DNA of 64,000 nucleotides from an uncultured Gammaproteobacteria bacterium (GCA_947258795.1 CAMYJU010000007.1:234246-298245); one strand, 5' to 3'. Counted from the stretch's first letter, positions 27,642 through 37,016 are shown. Numbers and translations are program-made. The notes: generated by a model from the sequence alone, not told the origin.

Positions 27642-29285
27642 TCAGGCCTGGGGATTGATGAAGAATAGCGGACGAATGTCCTGCTCACTATAACCGAGAA
27701 ACTCGTATTTCAGACCAAAGCATTCAAATAACCAGTCATGATATTCGATTGTGTCAATTTTCGGGTGGGCGTGACCTTCGAAGAAAATACCCTTAGTTGA
27801 CTTGTTGATGATATACCTGAACAGTGCTTCCCTTTGGGTCAGTTCCTTGGTCCGGTAGACCGAGAAGAAGAAAGAATAATCTGTGGGATCTGGATGCTGT
27901 GCATCGATTTTTTTGTCAAACTCCGGGTCATTGAAGTCAATATTGATATAGTCCAGATTGCTGAAGCCGGTAATGTCTCCGATCGCCCGCGCGGCATGAT
28001 AGGTTTCTACATGCCCTTCGATCCCCATCACGTTGAGCGCCCCGGCTTGTACTGCTGCAATACAGGCCTGACCAATATTACAGCCAAAATCCATTACCGT
28101 GCTGTCTTTCAATAACTCAAGATTCATCAGGTCAAAGCGTTTTAAGGTACGTTCTCCGCTCAGGCCCGTTAACGGGATGGACTGGTAGGAACTGAACCAG
28201 GAGATGCCTTGTACCATAGTGCTGATCGTGTTAATTCTGTCCTGATTGACCAGATTTTTATATTCGGTCTCATGAGCCAGTAACAAGATATCGATGTCAT
28301 CCTTATGGGCGAGAGCATGTGCCGATATCCGGTGAGCGCCATCGATCATATACAGATCGGTATCACTGATCTGCCCACCAAGCTGGTTCAGGATCGTGCC
28401 GGTGACATAAAGTGGCATGCCAAGGTCAGTTCCATGTCCAAGCTGTGTAGACAGGCTGGCAATGTTCGCCGTTCTGGTGGGACCTTCATCAATGGAGAAC
28501 TGTGGATCGATATCATCCAGTTCGGTCGGGCGCAGGACCGAAAAGGCATCGCCTGTACCCGCATTGGAGATTTTACAATGAACCTGAACCACAATGGTTT
28601 GACGCCAGATCGCATCATTCCACAAACTCTGTATGCCTAGCTTGTTTTGCAGGATATGCAGCAGGATGTGTTTGACCGCATCCAGACCGCTACCGGTCCC
28701 AATAATCTCATAGTCCTTAAGGGCCTGGTAGGAAGACTGGGTATTCCCCTTGATAGCAACGGCTTGCAGATTAATATATTTTTCCGTATTTCCACTGGGT
28801 GGCTGTATGTAGGCCTGTATTCGTTCACTGTATAGCGTGCTTGCAGTCGGAGCAGCACCTGCTTCGGATGTCTGAATGGTTTGTGCGGCAGACAGTGAGT
28901 CTGAACGAATCTGCTCGATCTCTTGTAATTTTTCAGTTACCAGGCTATCGCCAGGTTTATGGTCCAGAAAACTGCGGAAGACCAGCAGGGCATCATCCAG
29001 TGCACCCAGGCTGGCCAGTATGGTACCGGTATTTAATACAATCGCCTGATTGTTCTGCTCCAGTTCATATGCCCTGGTGATATATTCAAGCGCAGTGGTG
29101 TAATTGTTTTTCAGCATATACGCGCAGGCCATATTGTTATAGGCATCAGCGAAATCGGGATCTTTGCTTATTGCCTGTTCAAGGGCTGATATGGCCTTTT
29201 CGATATCCCCACTTTGAAGAAGTGTCTCACCTTCCTGGTTATATTGTATTGCCGGATTCCCTGAATCAGTCACGATATGCCCCAT
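27642..29285 (-). CDS. TPR - DGxHR (ParB-like) - methyltransferase fusion protein
   Basis: A 547-residue cytoplasmic protein with three parts. Residues about 14-125 are TPRs (YNQEGETLLQSGDIEKAISALEQAI, AYNNMACAYMLKNNYTTALEYI). Residues about 165-345 include DLYMIDGAHRISAHALAHKDDIDILLL, which resembles the DGxHR core of ParB/sulfiredoxin-like nucleotide-binding domains. Residues about 385-545 are a class I methyltransferase (TVMDFGCNIGQACIAAVQAG, NVMGIEGHVETYHAAR, LDYINIDF). The function is not known. It is the only minus-strand gene of the island and faces away from the dehydratase gene across a 468-base gap. Confidence 0.65.
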   Translation of the reverse strand: MGHIVTDSGNPAIQYNQEGETLLQSGDIEKAISALEQAISKDPDFADAYNNMACAYMLKNNYTTALEYITRAYELEQNNQAIVLNTGTILASLGALDDALLVFRSFLDHKPGDSLVTEKLQEIEQIRSDSLSAAQTIQTSEAGAAPTASTLYSERIQAYIQPPSGNTEKYINLQAVAIKGNTQSSYQALKDYEIIGTGSGLDAVKHILLHILQNKLGIQSLWNDAIWRQTIVVQVHCKISNAGTGDAFSVLRPTELDDIDPQFSIDEGPTRTANIASLSTQLGHGTDLGMPLYVTGTILNQLGGQISDTDLYMIDGAHRISAHALAHKDDIDILLLAHETEYKNLVNQDRINTISTMVQGISWFSSYQSIPLTGLSGERTLKRFDLMNLELLKDSTVMDFGCNIGQACIAAVQAGALNVMGIEGHVETYHAARAIGDITGFSNLDYINIDFNDPEFDKKIDAQHPDPTDYSFFFSVYRTKELTQREALFRYIINKSTKGIFFEGHAHPKIDTIEYHDWLFECFGLKYEFLGYSEQDIRPLFFINPQA

Positions 29286-29753
29286 CTGCTGTCTTTATAG
29301 TTGTTCACAATAATAGAGATCAAAGACATTAGCTGTAAAGAACATTTAACAATCGCGCTATAACGCAGTGTTCAATGCTGGCCATACCTGTTCCAGGATG
29401 TCTTGAGCGTGTTGTGCAAATGCTTGCGGGTCAAGAGTCATATTCTTGCCGCTTTAAACACCAGAACGGACATCTGAGTATGTCTCTAGCAGAAATAACC
29501 ATGTTTATATTCAGACTACACAATAAAGATTAGCCATAATGGGAAAATACCGGATTGCTCGGCAGGCCGTATATGCAACATAACATTATGTAATTAATAA
29601 AAAAACAAGAATTCAGCATCCGCTGAGCTGGTTATAAAGGATGTGTCGTCATACCTTATTATTATTGTGGTATATGAGTATATTGTGATGACTGCAGGTG
29701 GCATGTTTCATGCATTTATCAGGCTGATCGTCAGAAAACACACGACACAGTCA
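29286..29753. other. Divergent intergenic region of the sugar island
   Basis: An AT-rich gap of about 470 bases between the TPR-methyltransferase (leftward) and the dehydratase (rightward), likely to hold both promoters. I see no sigma-54 or sigma-28 consensus. It contains a 27-codon minus-strand frame at 29358-29441. In-frame ATGs at 29688 and 29703 could extend the dehydratase gene leftwards. Confidence 0.4.
29358..29441 (-). CDS. Very short open frame, possible gene remnant
   Basis: A minus-strand ATG at 29441 opens 27 codons (MTLDPQAFAQHAQDILEQVW..., ending at TAG 29360-29358). The peptide reads like an amphipathic N-terminal helix of a normal protein, but no convincing ribosome site precedes it. 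It may be the leftover start of a lost gene or chance. I do not recognise it. Confidence 0.2.
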   Translation of the reverse strand: MTLDPQAFAQHAQDILEQVWPALNTAL

Positions 29754-30827
29754 ATGACAGGCAGGGATATTGTGACCGGATTTGCAGGTAAAACCATCTT
29801 GATTACCGGAGGGACTGGTACGTTTGGCCATGCCTTTCTTGACTACCTCCTGCAGTTTGATTTTAACGAGGTGCGGATTTTCAGCAGGGATGAGCTCAAA
29901 CAGGAGCTGATGCGTACCCGGATCAATAATCCCCGGGTCAAGTATTACATAGGCGATGTACGCGATCGCGACAGTGTAGACTACGCCAGCAAGGGTGTGG
30001 ATTACATCTTTCATGCTGCCGCGCTGAAACAGGTGCCATCCTGTGAATTTTTTCCTATGCAGGCGGTGATGACCAATATCATCGGTAGTAATAATGTGAT
30101 CGAGGCGGCGATCAGCAACAAGGTCAGAAAAGTGATCTGCCTGGGTACCGACAAGGCGGTCTACCCGGTCAATACCATGGGCATGAGCAAGGCACTGATG
30201 GAAAAGATGGTCCAGTCCGCGGCCAGGGGCCAGGACCAGACCGATACCCTGATTGCCTCCGTACGCTATGGAAATGTCATGTGCTCACGAGGTTCGGTGA
30301 TTCCATTATTTATCAAGCAGATCAAGGAAAACAAACCGATCACGATTACCGAAAAGGACATGACGCGCTTTCTGTTACCACTGAATCATGCGATAGAACT
30401 GGTCGACTACGCATTCGAACACGCCCGGCAGGGCGATATTTTTATCAAAAAGGCACCGGCCTGTACAGTTGGTGATCTGGCTAGTGCCCTGCTGGAACTG
30501 TTCGACCGTCAGAATGAAATCAGGGTTATCGGTATGCGGCATGGCGAGAAAATGCACGAAACCCTGGCATCCGGTGAAGAGCTCAGACGTGCCGAAGACA
30601 TGGATGATTACTATCGGGTACATCTGGATGGAAGAGATCTGAACTATAACAAGTATGTCAATGAAGGTGATCCACTTGAGAGTGCTGCATACGACTACAC
30701 GTCAGAAAACACACGCCGATTAAGTGTTGAAGAGGTAAGGGAATTATTACTTTCGCTTGATGAGGTTCAGCAGGAATTACATGAATATATGTCTGCACCG
30801 GATATGAGCCAGAAAGTTCATGGATAA
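29754..30827 (+). CDS. CapE/WbjB-like UDP-GlcNAc 4,6-dehydratase/5-epimerase
   Basis: A 357-residue extended SDR. It starts FAGKTILITGGTGTFGHAFLDYLL, then FHAAALKQVPSCEFFPMQAVMTNIIGSNNVIEAA, LGTDKAVYPVNTMGMSKALMEK and SVRYGNVMCSRGSVIPLFIKQI. In this family the catalytic Tyr position is replaced by Met in the MSKALMEK stretch, as seen here. It would convert UDP-GlcNAc to a 4-keto-6-deoxy sugar with C5 inversion, feeding the reductase and 2-epimerase at 24.6-26.6 kb. The start at 29754 was chosen by fit to family length (about 340); longer starts exist at 29688 and 29703. Confidence 0.8.
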   Translation: MTGRDIVTGFAGKTILITGGTGTFGHAFLDYLLQFDFNEVRIFSRDELKQELMRTRINNPRVKYYIGDVRDRDSVDYASKGVDYIFHAAALKQVPSCEFFPMQAVMTNIIGSNNVIEAAISNKVRKVICLGTDKAVYPVNTMGMSKALMEKMVQSAARGQDQTDTLIASVRYGNVMCSRGSVIPLFIKQIKENKPITITEKDMTRFLLPLNHAIELVDYAFEHARQGDIFIKKAPACTVGDLASALLELFDRQNEIRVIGMRHGEKMHETLASGEELRRAEDMDDYYRVHLDGRDLNYNKYVNEGDPLESAAYDYTSENTRRLSVEEVRELLLSLDEVQQELHEYMSAPDMSQKVHG

Positions 30828-30857
30828 GAATACACACCAACTCACGAATCAAAGATA

Positions 30858-33800
30858 ATGCCAAAGTTCTCAATACTGATCCCGACCTATAACCAGGCAA
30901 AATACATCCCTGCCGCACTGGACAGCTTGCTAGACCAGGGCTTTGTCGATTGGGAGGCGGTGGTCGTCAATGACGGCTCGACTGACAATACAGCGCAAGT
31001 TCTTGAGGATTATGCGGCACGTGACCAGAGAATACGGGTATTTAGCAAGGAAAATGGCGGTACTGTCTCGGCGCTGAATGAAGGTTTGAAACATATCCAG
31101 GGTGAATGGGTATTCTGGCTATCATCAGATGACTGGTTCGAAGCGGACAAGCTACAGGTACATGCTGATGAAATTGCTGCCAACCCGGGCCGTATGTTCT
31201 TTTTTACGCATTGTTACTATTTTGATGATAGTACGAACAGCAAGATTGAACCTGAAATCAATATTCCTGCACCGGAATTACGCGTCATCGCATTTTTCGT
31301 TTCCAATTTTGTCAATGGCATAACCGTATGTATACACCGGACTGTATTTGAACAATTGGGTGGATTTGATCCATCCATTCGCTATGCGCATGATGTGGAA
31401 ATGTGGCTGCGCATCTGTGCCCACTATGATGCCTGCTATATCAACAGGCGCTTGTCTGTTTCCAGGCTGCACAATGAACGGGCAACGATCACGTCTGAAA
31501 ACGCATCGGTTTATGATTATGCCTGGTTTCTGGGCGAATTTCTCAACCGCTATCGATTTGAACGGCTGTTCCGGCTGCTTGACCTGTCAATCTATGAAAA
31601 TGCGGTTTTCGCGTTACACAATACCTTCAGGGTATCTGCCGATGCTTCGGCCATGCTTTACAAAAGTGGCTACAATGGAGCGTTGCTGGAACGCCTGGCC
31701 GAGTGGTTGACAACAGACTGTAACCCATCGCTTCGTAAGCAGTTAATCAAACTGACCAATCAGTTGATACAGGTGGTTGTTGAGTCGGACCTGCCGACAG
31801 AAATCAAGCAACTGCATATCGCGTTGTCACACAACATCAAACAAGCTTATTGTTATCAGCCGCATGATGTTTATACCGAGGCCGGTCGCTTCGTACGGGA
31901 GAAGACAGGCAAGGGTGAAGATGTGCGGATACTTGCAAACCATCTGCAAGCTGTCGTCGGGAATGAGATATCAAATACATCCGAGCCTGTTACAGTGGCT
32001 AGCGACCGAGACAATCAGACCAGTCCGGCCGATAGCGGTTTCGTTAATATTGGCATGGTTACCTACAACCGCCTGGAGTTTACCCAACAGGCGATTGAAG
32101 CACTGGTTAAGTTTACTGAATACCCTCATGTCTTAACCATCGTCGACAACAACAGCCAGGATGGAACGCGAGATTACCTGATCCGGCAGCAACAGCTGGG
32201 TGTTATCAAGAACCTGATTTTGCTGGACGAGAACGTCGGTGTCGCCAAGGCAGCCAATATCGCCTGGCTGCAGGAACCGGATGCCGCTTATTTCCTGAAG
32301 CTGGATAATGATATCGTCGTACAGAAACATGGCTGGCTGAACGCGATGGTCGATACACTCGAGCGGGTCCAGGAGCTTGGCGTTGTTGCCTATAACTTTG
32401 AGCCGGTCAGTTATCCGCGTTTTAAAGTGAATGGTGTAATCTTCAGGATGAAGGATGACAAGGGTAGTGGTACGCTCGGCGGCGCTTGTGTATTGATTCC
32501 GAAGCGTACACAAAAACTGCTTGGTTACTGGAACGAGGAATACGGCCTGTATGGGGAAGAGGATGCCGACTATGGCGTTCGTGTTGCCACAGCCCGCTTA
32601 CGCAACGCCTATATGGAAGATGAAGATATCGGTTTGCATTTGCCGGCCGGTAAGGCAGCAGCGATCGATCTGGATACGCTGGTTGCCGATGATGCAGCAG
32701 AATTGGAAATGCACCGGCAGTATCGTGAATGGAAGGACGAACAAAGACGCGAGAATGTCCAGCAGGGCTTGTTCCACCGAAACATTCTTGCCTATATAAA
32801 TCATGAAAAGTCCTTGTATGTCGAGGCGGGTGAACTGGCCGTTCAGAAACAGGCAGAAAAAAACGCCGGTCCCCCTGCCCTGTCTGATGAACAAAGCCTC
32901 AAAATTGCCGTCTATTCACTGGACCATCCGGCTACAGCATGTCCACATTTGCGCCTGCTCCAGCCGATGGAAACCCTGGCAGACCGCATTGAATACAGAT
33001 GGGTACTCGATGTCGATGCCAACGGAAAATACAGCCTGGACAAACAGGCTCATGAATGGGCTGATCTTATTATTGTGCAGCGGTTTATGCCTGGTAAGGA
33101 AACACAGCATGTAATGGATATGCTGATCAAGTCCGGGAAGCCCCTGATCTACGAAGCGGATGACCTGTTTGTTGGAGAACCACCTGAACATAGTCAGTTT
33201 GTCGAGGCGTTCAGGCAACAACGTCCGTATATCGAGGCCCTGCTAGGCAAGGTCGATGCTGTGACCACATCTACTCAGGCCCTGGCCAGAAAGTATGGGG
33301 AATTTTGTGACAATGTTACTGTGTTGCCGAACCTGATCGATCTGGCTAAATGGCAAAAACCCGATCAGTCTGCTGCTAAGGATCAACGTCTGACAATTGC
33401 CTATGCTGGTACACCAACACACCTGCAGGACCTGGCTCTGATCGAGGGTGCGCTGGAAAGAATCTCACAAAAGTATGGTTCCAATATTCGTTTCCTGTTT
33501 ATGGGTTGTTATACAGAACGCATTAGTCGCCTACCGGGTTTTGAATGCGTTAAATTTGAATTTGGCTACGATGCCTATGTTAACCAGATCAGGCAGCAGC
33601 ATATCGATATAATACTGTCTCCACTTGTCGATAACGAATTCAATCGCTGTAAAAGCAATATTAAGTGGCTGGAGTTTTCAGTGTTGGGCCTGCCTGGTAT
33701 CTACAGTGATCTGGAGCCCTATCAAAAGGATGTTATTCATGGGGAAACCGGCCTGCTTTGCGAGAATACAGAGCAGGCATGGTTATGCGCTATCGAGCAA

Positions 33801-36797
33801 TTGATCTCACAGCCAGAGCTTAGAGCCAGGATTGCACAGCAGGCCAGACAGAGAGTAATACAGGACTATGCTGCGGGTACCGCTTCTGATCAGTTTTACC
33901 AGACTTGGCAGGATGTCTATGCCAGTCACGGACATCTGGGACCGGCATGCCGGACCGCGGGTGCTGGATTAAATCAGCAGGACGGTTCGGAACAGGTAGA
34001 AGCAGAGGATGATCCGCAACATTTTGTGTCTGGACCTGAGCAGAAACAGGCGTACTATGAAAGCTGGATGCGTCAGCACTCGGTCAGTGAAGGCGGGATA
34101 CAGATTCTTGCTGAGCGCATGCACCGGGAATGGAAGATAAAACCATACATACGCCTGATCGTCAGGATAGAACAGGGACAGCAAAACGAACTGGCGGGGC
34201 TGCTCGACAATCTTGGCAAGCAGTTCTACAACAATTGGGCATTAACGGTTATTTCCGAACTGCCGTGTCCGGACCAGGTGTTTCATCAGGCAGACATGCT
34301 CGAATGGCGTCAGTTCAATGGTGACTACCACCAGGCCCTGAACGAGATGATGGCATCCGTTAAAGAAGACTGGAGCGCCCTGTTGCAGGTAGGCGATCGC
34401 CTGGAACCGAACCTGCTGCTGGTTTGCGGGGATTACATCAACCTGCACCCGGAATGGGTGGTGATGTATTGTGATGAAGACGAGTTGAACCGGAACGAGG
34501 AACGCTGCAAGCCGCGCTTCAAACCAGATTTCAATCTCGACCTGTTGCGTTCTACCGACTACGCTGGTTGGTTTACGCTGGCCCGTACCGAGGCGATCAA
34601 CTGCGCCGGCGGTATGGGTAGTTACCCGGGCTTTGAAAATCATGACCTGCTGTTCAGGCTGTTCGAAAACTATGGCGCCAGAACCATCGGTCATATAGAT
34701 GATGTGTTGTATCACGTGCACTATGATGATATCCGGGACGAGCACATACTACAGCAGGTGGTTCGGGATCACCTGGAACGCAGCGGAGTGCAGGCCGAAG
34801 TCGGCCAGGGATTTCTGCCCGGTACCTGCAGGGTGGTCTATCAACATGATCAGACACCGATGGTGTCCATTATCGTACCGACGCGGAACAAGCTCGAATT
34901 CATCCAGCCCTGTGTCGATAGTGTGCTGGAAAGAACCGACTACCCGAACTATGAGGTCCTGATTGTCGACAACAATAGTGACGATCCGGATGTGTTCGAA
35001 TACTACGATGAGTTGATCAAACACTATCCGGACAAGCTCAGGGTGCTGAAATACCCTGACAACTTTAATTATGCAGCCATCTGCAATCTCGCCGCCCGGG
35101 AAGCGCGAGGTGAATACCTGCTGCAACTGAATAACGATACCGAGATTATTCAGGACGCATGGCTTTCACGTATGATGCAGCATGGTCAACGTGAAGAAGT
35201 GGCTATCGTCGGTACGCGGCTGGTGTTCCCCGGTACCGGCAAGATTCAGCATGCCGGTATTGTCATGGGTATGGATAGTATTGCCGATCATCCCTACTGT
35301 AACCTGCTGGATCTGACCGACCCCGGTTACATGGGACGGGCCCAGGTCGATCAGAACTACTCTGCGGTAACCGGTGCCTGCCTGCTGACCAGAACATCGG
35401 TCTACCAGGAACTGGGTGGCATGGATGAGAATCATCTCAAGGTTTCCTACAACGATGTGGACCTGTGTCTGAAGGCCAACGAAGCCGGTTACCTGGTGGT
35501 GTGGACACCCTACGTAACGCTTGTTCACCATGGCTCGGTCAGTCAAAAGACCGAGTTCAAGGACCCGGTGGTCAGTGCTGAGCAGATCATCCGTTTTCGG
35601 GAAGAACAGCAAACGATGTTTGAACGCTGGTCGCCGGTGATCGCCCGTGACCCGGCCTATAATCGTCACCTGAGCCTGACCGATCGTGATTTCCGGGTGG
35701 AAAAAAACATAGTCATCAACTGGGATGTCAATTTTCACGATCGTACCCGCATACTGGGTGTGCCCCTGCATGGCGGTAGTGGCGAGTATCGTGTGATTGC
35801 CCCGCTGCGGGCGCTGGATCGCGAGGCGCTGGCAGAGGCCGATGTGACCTACTCTGAAGCCTATGATTCGCAGCGTATACCGACTACGTCGGAACTGTTG
35901 AGAACCCGGGCCGACAGCCTGTTACTGAATGCACCGATCACGGATGCCCATCTGCATGCAGTCAAGCACTACCGTAAATTCAATGATGCATTCATGGTGT
36001 ATTCACTGGATGACCTGATTACCCGCATACCCCGCGAAAGCCCGGTATGGAAAAAAATTCCGGCGGATGTCAGGTCGCGCATACGTGAAGGTCTGTATTA
36101 CTGTGACCGCATGATCGTATCGACCGATCCGATTGCGCAACTGTGCAGAAACATGATCGATGATATTCGTGTAGTCCCGAACATGCTGGAGATGGTGATC
36201 TGGGGCGAACATCAATCACGCCGTTCGGTTAGCCACAAGCCGCGCGTCGGCTGGGCCGGCGCGATGCAACACGGCGGTGATCTGCGCATTATCGAGGACG
36301 TGGTCAAACAACTGGCCGGCCAGGTCGAGTGGGTATTCTTTGGCATGTGCCCGGACAACCTGAAACCCTATGTTGCCGAACAGCACGACTTCGTCATGTC
36401 GTTTTATGACTACCCGGAGAAACTGGCCAGCCTGAACCTGGATCTGGCGCTCGCGCCACTGGACGTCAATCCGTTTAACGAGGCCAAGAGTAATCTGCGC
36501 CTGCTGGAGTACGGTATGCTGGGCTGGCCGGTGGTTTGTACCGATATCCTGCCGTACCAGGATGCGCCGGTATGCCGGGTCGAGAACAGTACCGCCGCCT
36601 GGGTGGACGCGATACAGGCACGGATCAACGACCTGGATGCGGCTTACCAGGAGGGTGATCGCCTGAGACAGTGGGTACTGGATAACCATATATTGGAAAA
36701 CAATCTCGATATCTGGCTGGATGCGCTGACGCGGGAGCAGCTATCAGGTTCCAGATCTCAGATGTCAGATTTCAAAGGCCTGAAGTCTGCGATCTGA
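30858..36797 (+). CDS. Giant multi-domain glycosyltransferase (GT2/GT4 modules)
   Basis: A 1979-residue protein with six transferase-like segments. (1) GT2 at about 4-250, FSILIPTYNQAKYIPAAL with NDGSTDNT and SSDDWF. (2) GT2 at about 395-620, VTYNRLEF, VDNNSQDGT, LKLDNDIV. (3) GT4-like at about 680-1030, IAYAGTPTHLQD and CKSNIKWLEFSVLGLPGIYSD. (4) A weaker GT2 at about 1094-1320 with YCDEDELN and FKPDFNLDLLRSTDY. (5) GT2 at about 1334-1590, IVPTRNKLEFIQPCVDS, LNNDTEI. (6) GT4-like at about 1630-1960, VGWAGAMQHGGD and AKSNLRLLEYGMLGWPVVCTD. Segments 3 and 6 resemble each other. No membrane segment is seen. Placed just upstream of fliC, it is a candidate flagellin or surface glycan polymerase. 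Confidence 0.8.
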   Translation: MPKFSILIPTYNQAKYIPAALDSLLDQGFVDWEAVVVNDGSTDNTAQVLEDYAARDQRIRVFSKENGGTVSALNEGLKHIQGEWVFWLSSDDWFEADKLQVHADEIAANPGRMFFFTHCYYFDDSTNSKIEPEINIPAPELRVIAFFVSNFVNGITVCIHRTVFEQLGGFDPSIRYAHDVEMWLRICAHYDACYINRRLSVSRLHNERATITSENASVYDYAWFLGEFLNRYRFERLFRLLDLSIYENAVFALHNTFRVSADASAMLYKSGYNGALLERLAEWLTTDCNPSLRKQLIKLTNQLIQVVVESDLPTEIKQLHIALSHNIKQAYCYQPHDVYTEAGRFVREKTGKGEDVRILANHLQAVVGNEISNTSEPVTVASDRDNQTSPADSGFVNIGMVTYNRLEFTQQAIEALVKFTEYPHVLTIVDNNSQDGTRDYLIRQQQLGVIKNLILLDENVGVAKAANIAWLQEPDAAYFLKLDNDIVVQKHGWLNAMVDTLERVQELGVVAYNFEPVSYPRFKVNGVIFRMKDDKGSGTLGGACVLIPKRTQKLLGYWNEEYGLYGEEDADYGVRVATARLRNAYMEDEDIGLHLPAGKAAAIDLDTLVADDAAELEMHRQYREWKDEQRRENVQQGLFHRNILAYINHEKSLYVEAGELAVQKQAEKNAGPPALSDEQSLKIAVYSLDHPATACPHLRLLQPMETLADRIEYRWVLDVDANGKYSLDKQAHEWADLIIVQRFMPGKETQHVMDMLIKSGKPLIYEADDLFVGEPPEHSQFVEAFRQQRPYIEALLGKVDAVTTSTQALARKYGEFCDNVTVLPNLIDLAKWQKPDQSAAKDQRLTIAYAGTPTHLQDLALIEGALERISQKYGSNIRFLFMGCYTERISRLPGFECVKFEFGYDAYVNQIRQQHIDIILSPLVDNEFNRCKSNIKWLEFSVLGLPGIYSDLEPYQKDVIHGETGLLCENTEQAWLCAIEQLISQPELRARIAQQARQRVIQDYAAGTASDQFYQTWQDVYASHGHLGPACRTAGAGLNQQDGSEQVEAEDDPQHFVSGPEQKQAYYESWMRQHSVSEGGIQILAERMHREWKIKPYIRLIVRIEQGQQNELAGLLDNLGKQFYNNWALTVISELPCPDQVFHQADMLEWRQFNGDYHQALNEMMASVKEDWSALLQVGDRLEPNLLLVCGDYINLHPEWVVMYCDEDELNRNEERCKPRFKPDFNLDLLRSTDYAGWFTLARTEAINCAGGMGSYPGFENHDLLFRLFENYGARTIGHIDDVLYHVHYDDIRDEHILQQVVRDHLERSGVQAEVGQGFLPGTCRVVYQHDQTPMVSIIVPTRNKLEFIQPCVDSVLERTDYPNYEVLIVDNNSDDPDVFEYYDELIKHYPDKLRVLKYPDNFNYAAICNLAAREARGEYLLQLNNDTEIIQDAWLSRMMQHGQREEVAIVGTRLVFPGTGKIQHAGIVMGMDSIADHPYCNLLDLTDPGYMGRAQVDQNYSAVTGACLLTRTSVYQELGGMDENHLKVSYNDVDLCLKANEAGYLVVWTPYVTLVHHGSVSQKTEFKDPVVSAEQIIRFREEQQTMFERWSPVIARDPAYNRHLSLTDRDFRVEKNIVINWDVNFHDRTRILGVPLHGGSGEYRVIAPLRALDREALAEADVTYSEAYDSQRIPTTSELLRTRADSLLLNAPITDAHLHAVKHYRKFNDAFMVYSLDDLITRIPRESPVWKKIPADVRSRIREGLYYCDRMIVSTDPIAQLCRNMIDDIRVVPNMLEMVIWGEHQSRRSVSHKPRVGWAGAMQHGGDLRIIEDVVKQLAGQVEWVFFGMCPDNLKPYVAEQHDFVMSFYDYPEKLASLNLDLALAPLDVNPFNEAKSNLRLLEYGMLGWPVVCTDILPYQDAPVCRVENSTAAWVDAIQARINDLDAAYQEGDRLRQWVLDNHILENNLDIWLDALTREQLSGSRSQMSDFKGLKSAI

Positions 36798-36804
36798 AAT
36801 CTGA
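36751..36804. repeat. Heptamer repeats and inverted repeat overlapping a stop codon
   Basis: CCAGAT, TCAGAT and GTCAGAT units, related to those at 13153, are followed by a perfect 10-bp inverted repeat: TCAGATTTCA (36765-36774) with TGAAATCTGA (36795-36804). The stop codon of the giant transferase (36795-36797) lies in the right arm. There is no T-run after it, so it is not a clear terminator. Confidence 0.65.
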
Positions 36805-36892
36805 TCCATATTCAATTAATCATATAAAATCATATAGATACAGCCGAAACCACTTGGATTTCCCAAACCCTGAACCTGTCATGGTAAAAGCT

Positions 36893-36919
36893 TAAAGATA
36901 TCTCCACCACGGCCGTTAA
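36893..36919 (+). promoter_or_regulatory. Sigma-28 promoter of fliC
   Basis: TAAAGATA (36893-36900), exactly 11 bases, then GCCGTTAA (36912-36919), against the consensus TAAAGTTT-N11-GCCGATAA. The flagellin start codon is 97 bases downstream, leaving a moderately long leader. Confidence 0.88.
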
Positions 36920-37016
36920 GGTGGTTGGGAGCGGTGAATAGCGATAAACAGAACGCTATATCCGCTAAAGATTAATCAGAGACCCTTGCAGGGTTTCTAG
37001 ATTTGGAGAAATTATC

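Noticed and set aside
34242..34745. Long minus-strand open frames inside the giant transferase, fleQ and fliG genes
   Set aside because: They are antisense to strongly conserved coding sequence and show no recognisable domains.
24609..36797. Pseudaminic or legionaminic acid pathway
   Set aside because: No NeuB-like synthase, aminotransferase or CMP-transferase is encoded; the 2-epimerase is the WbjD/FnlC type, not the hydrolysing NeuC type.
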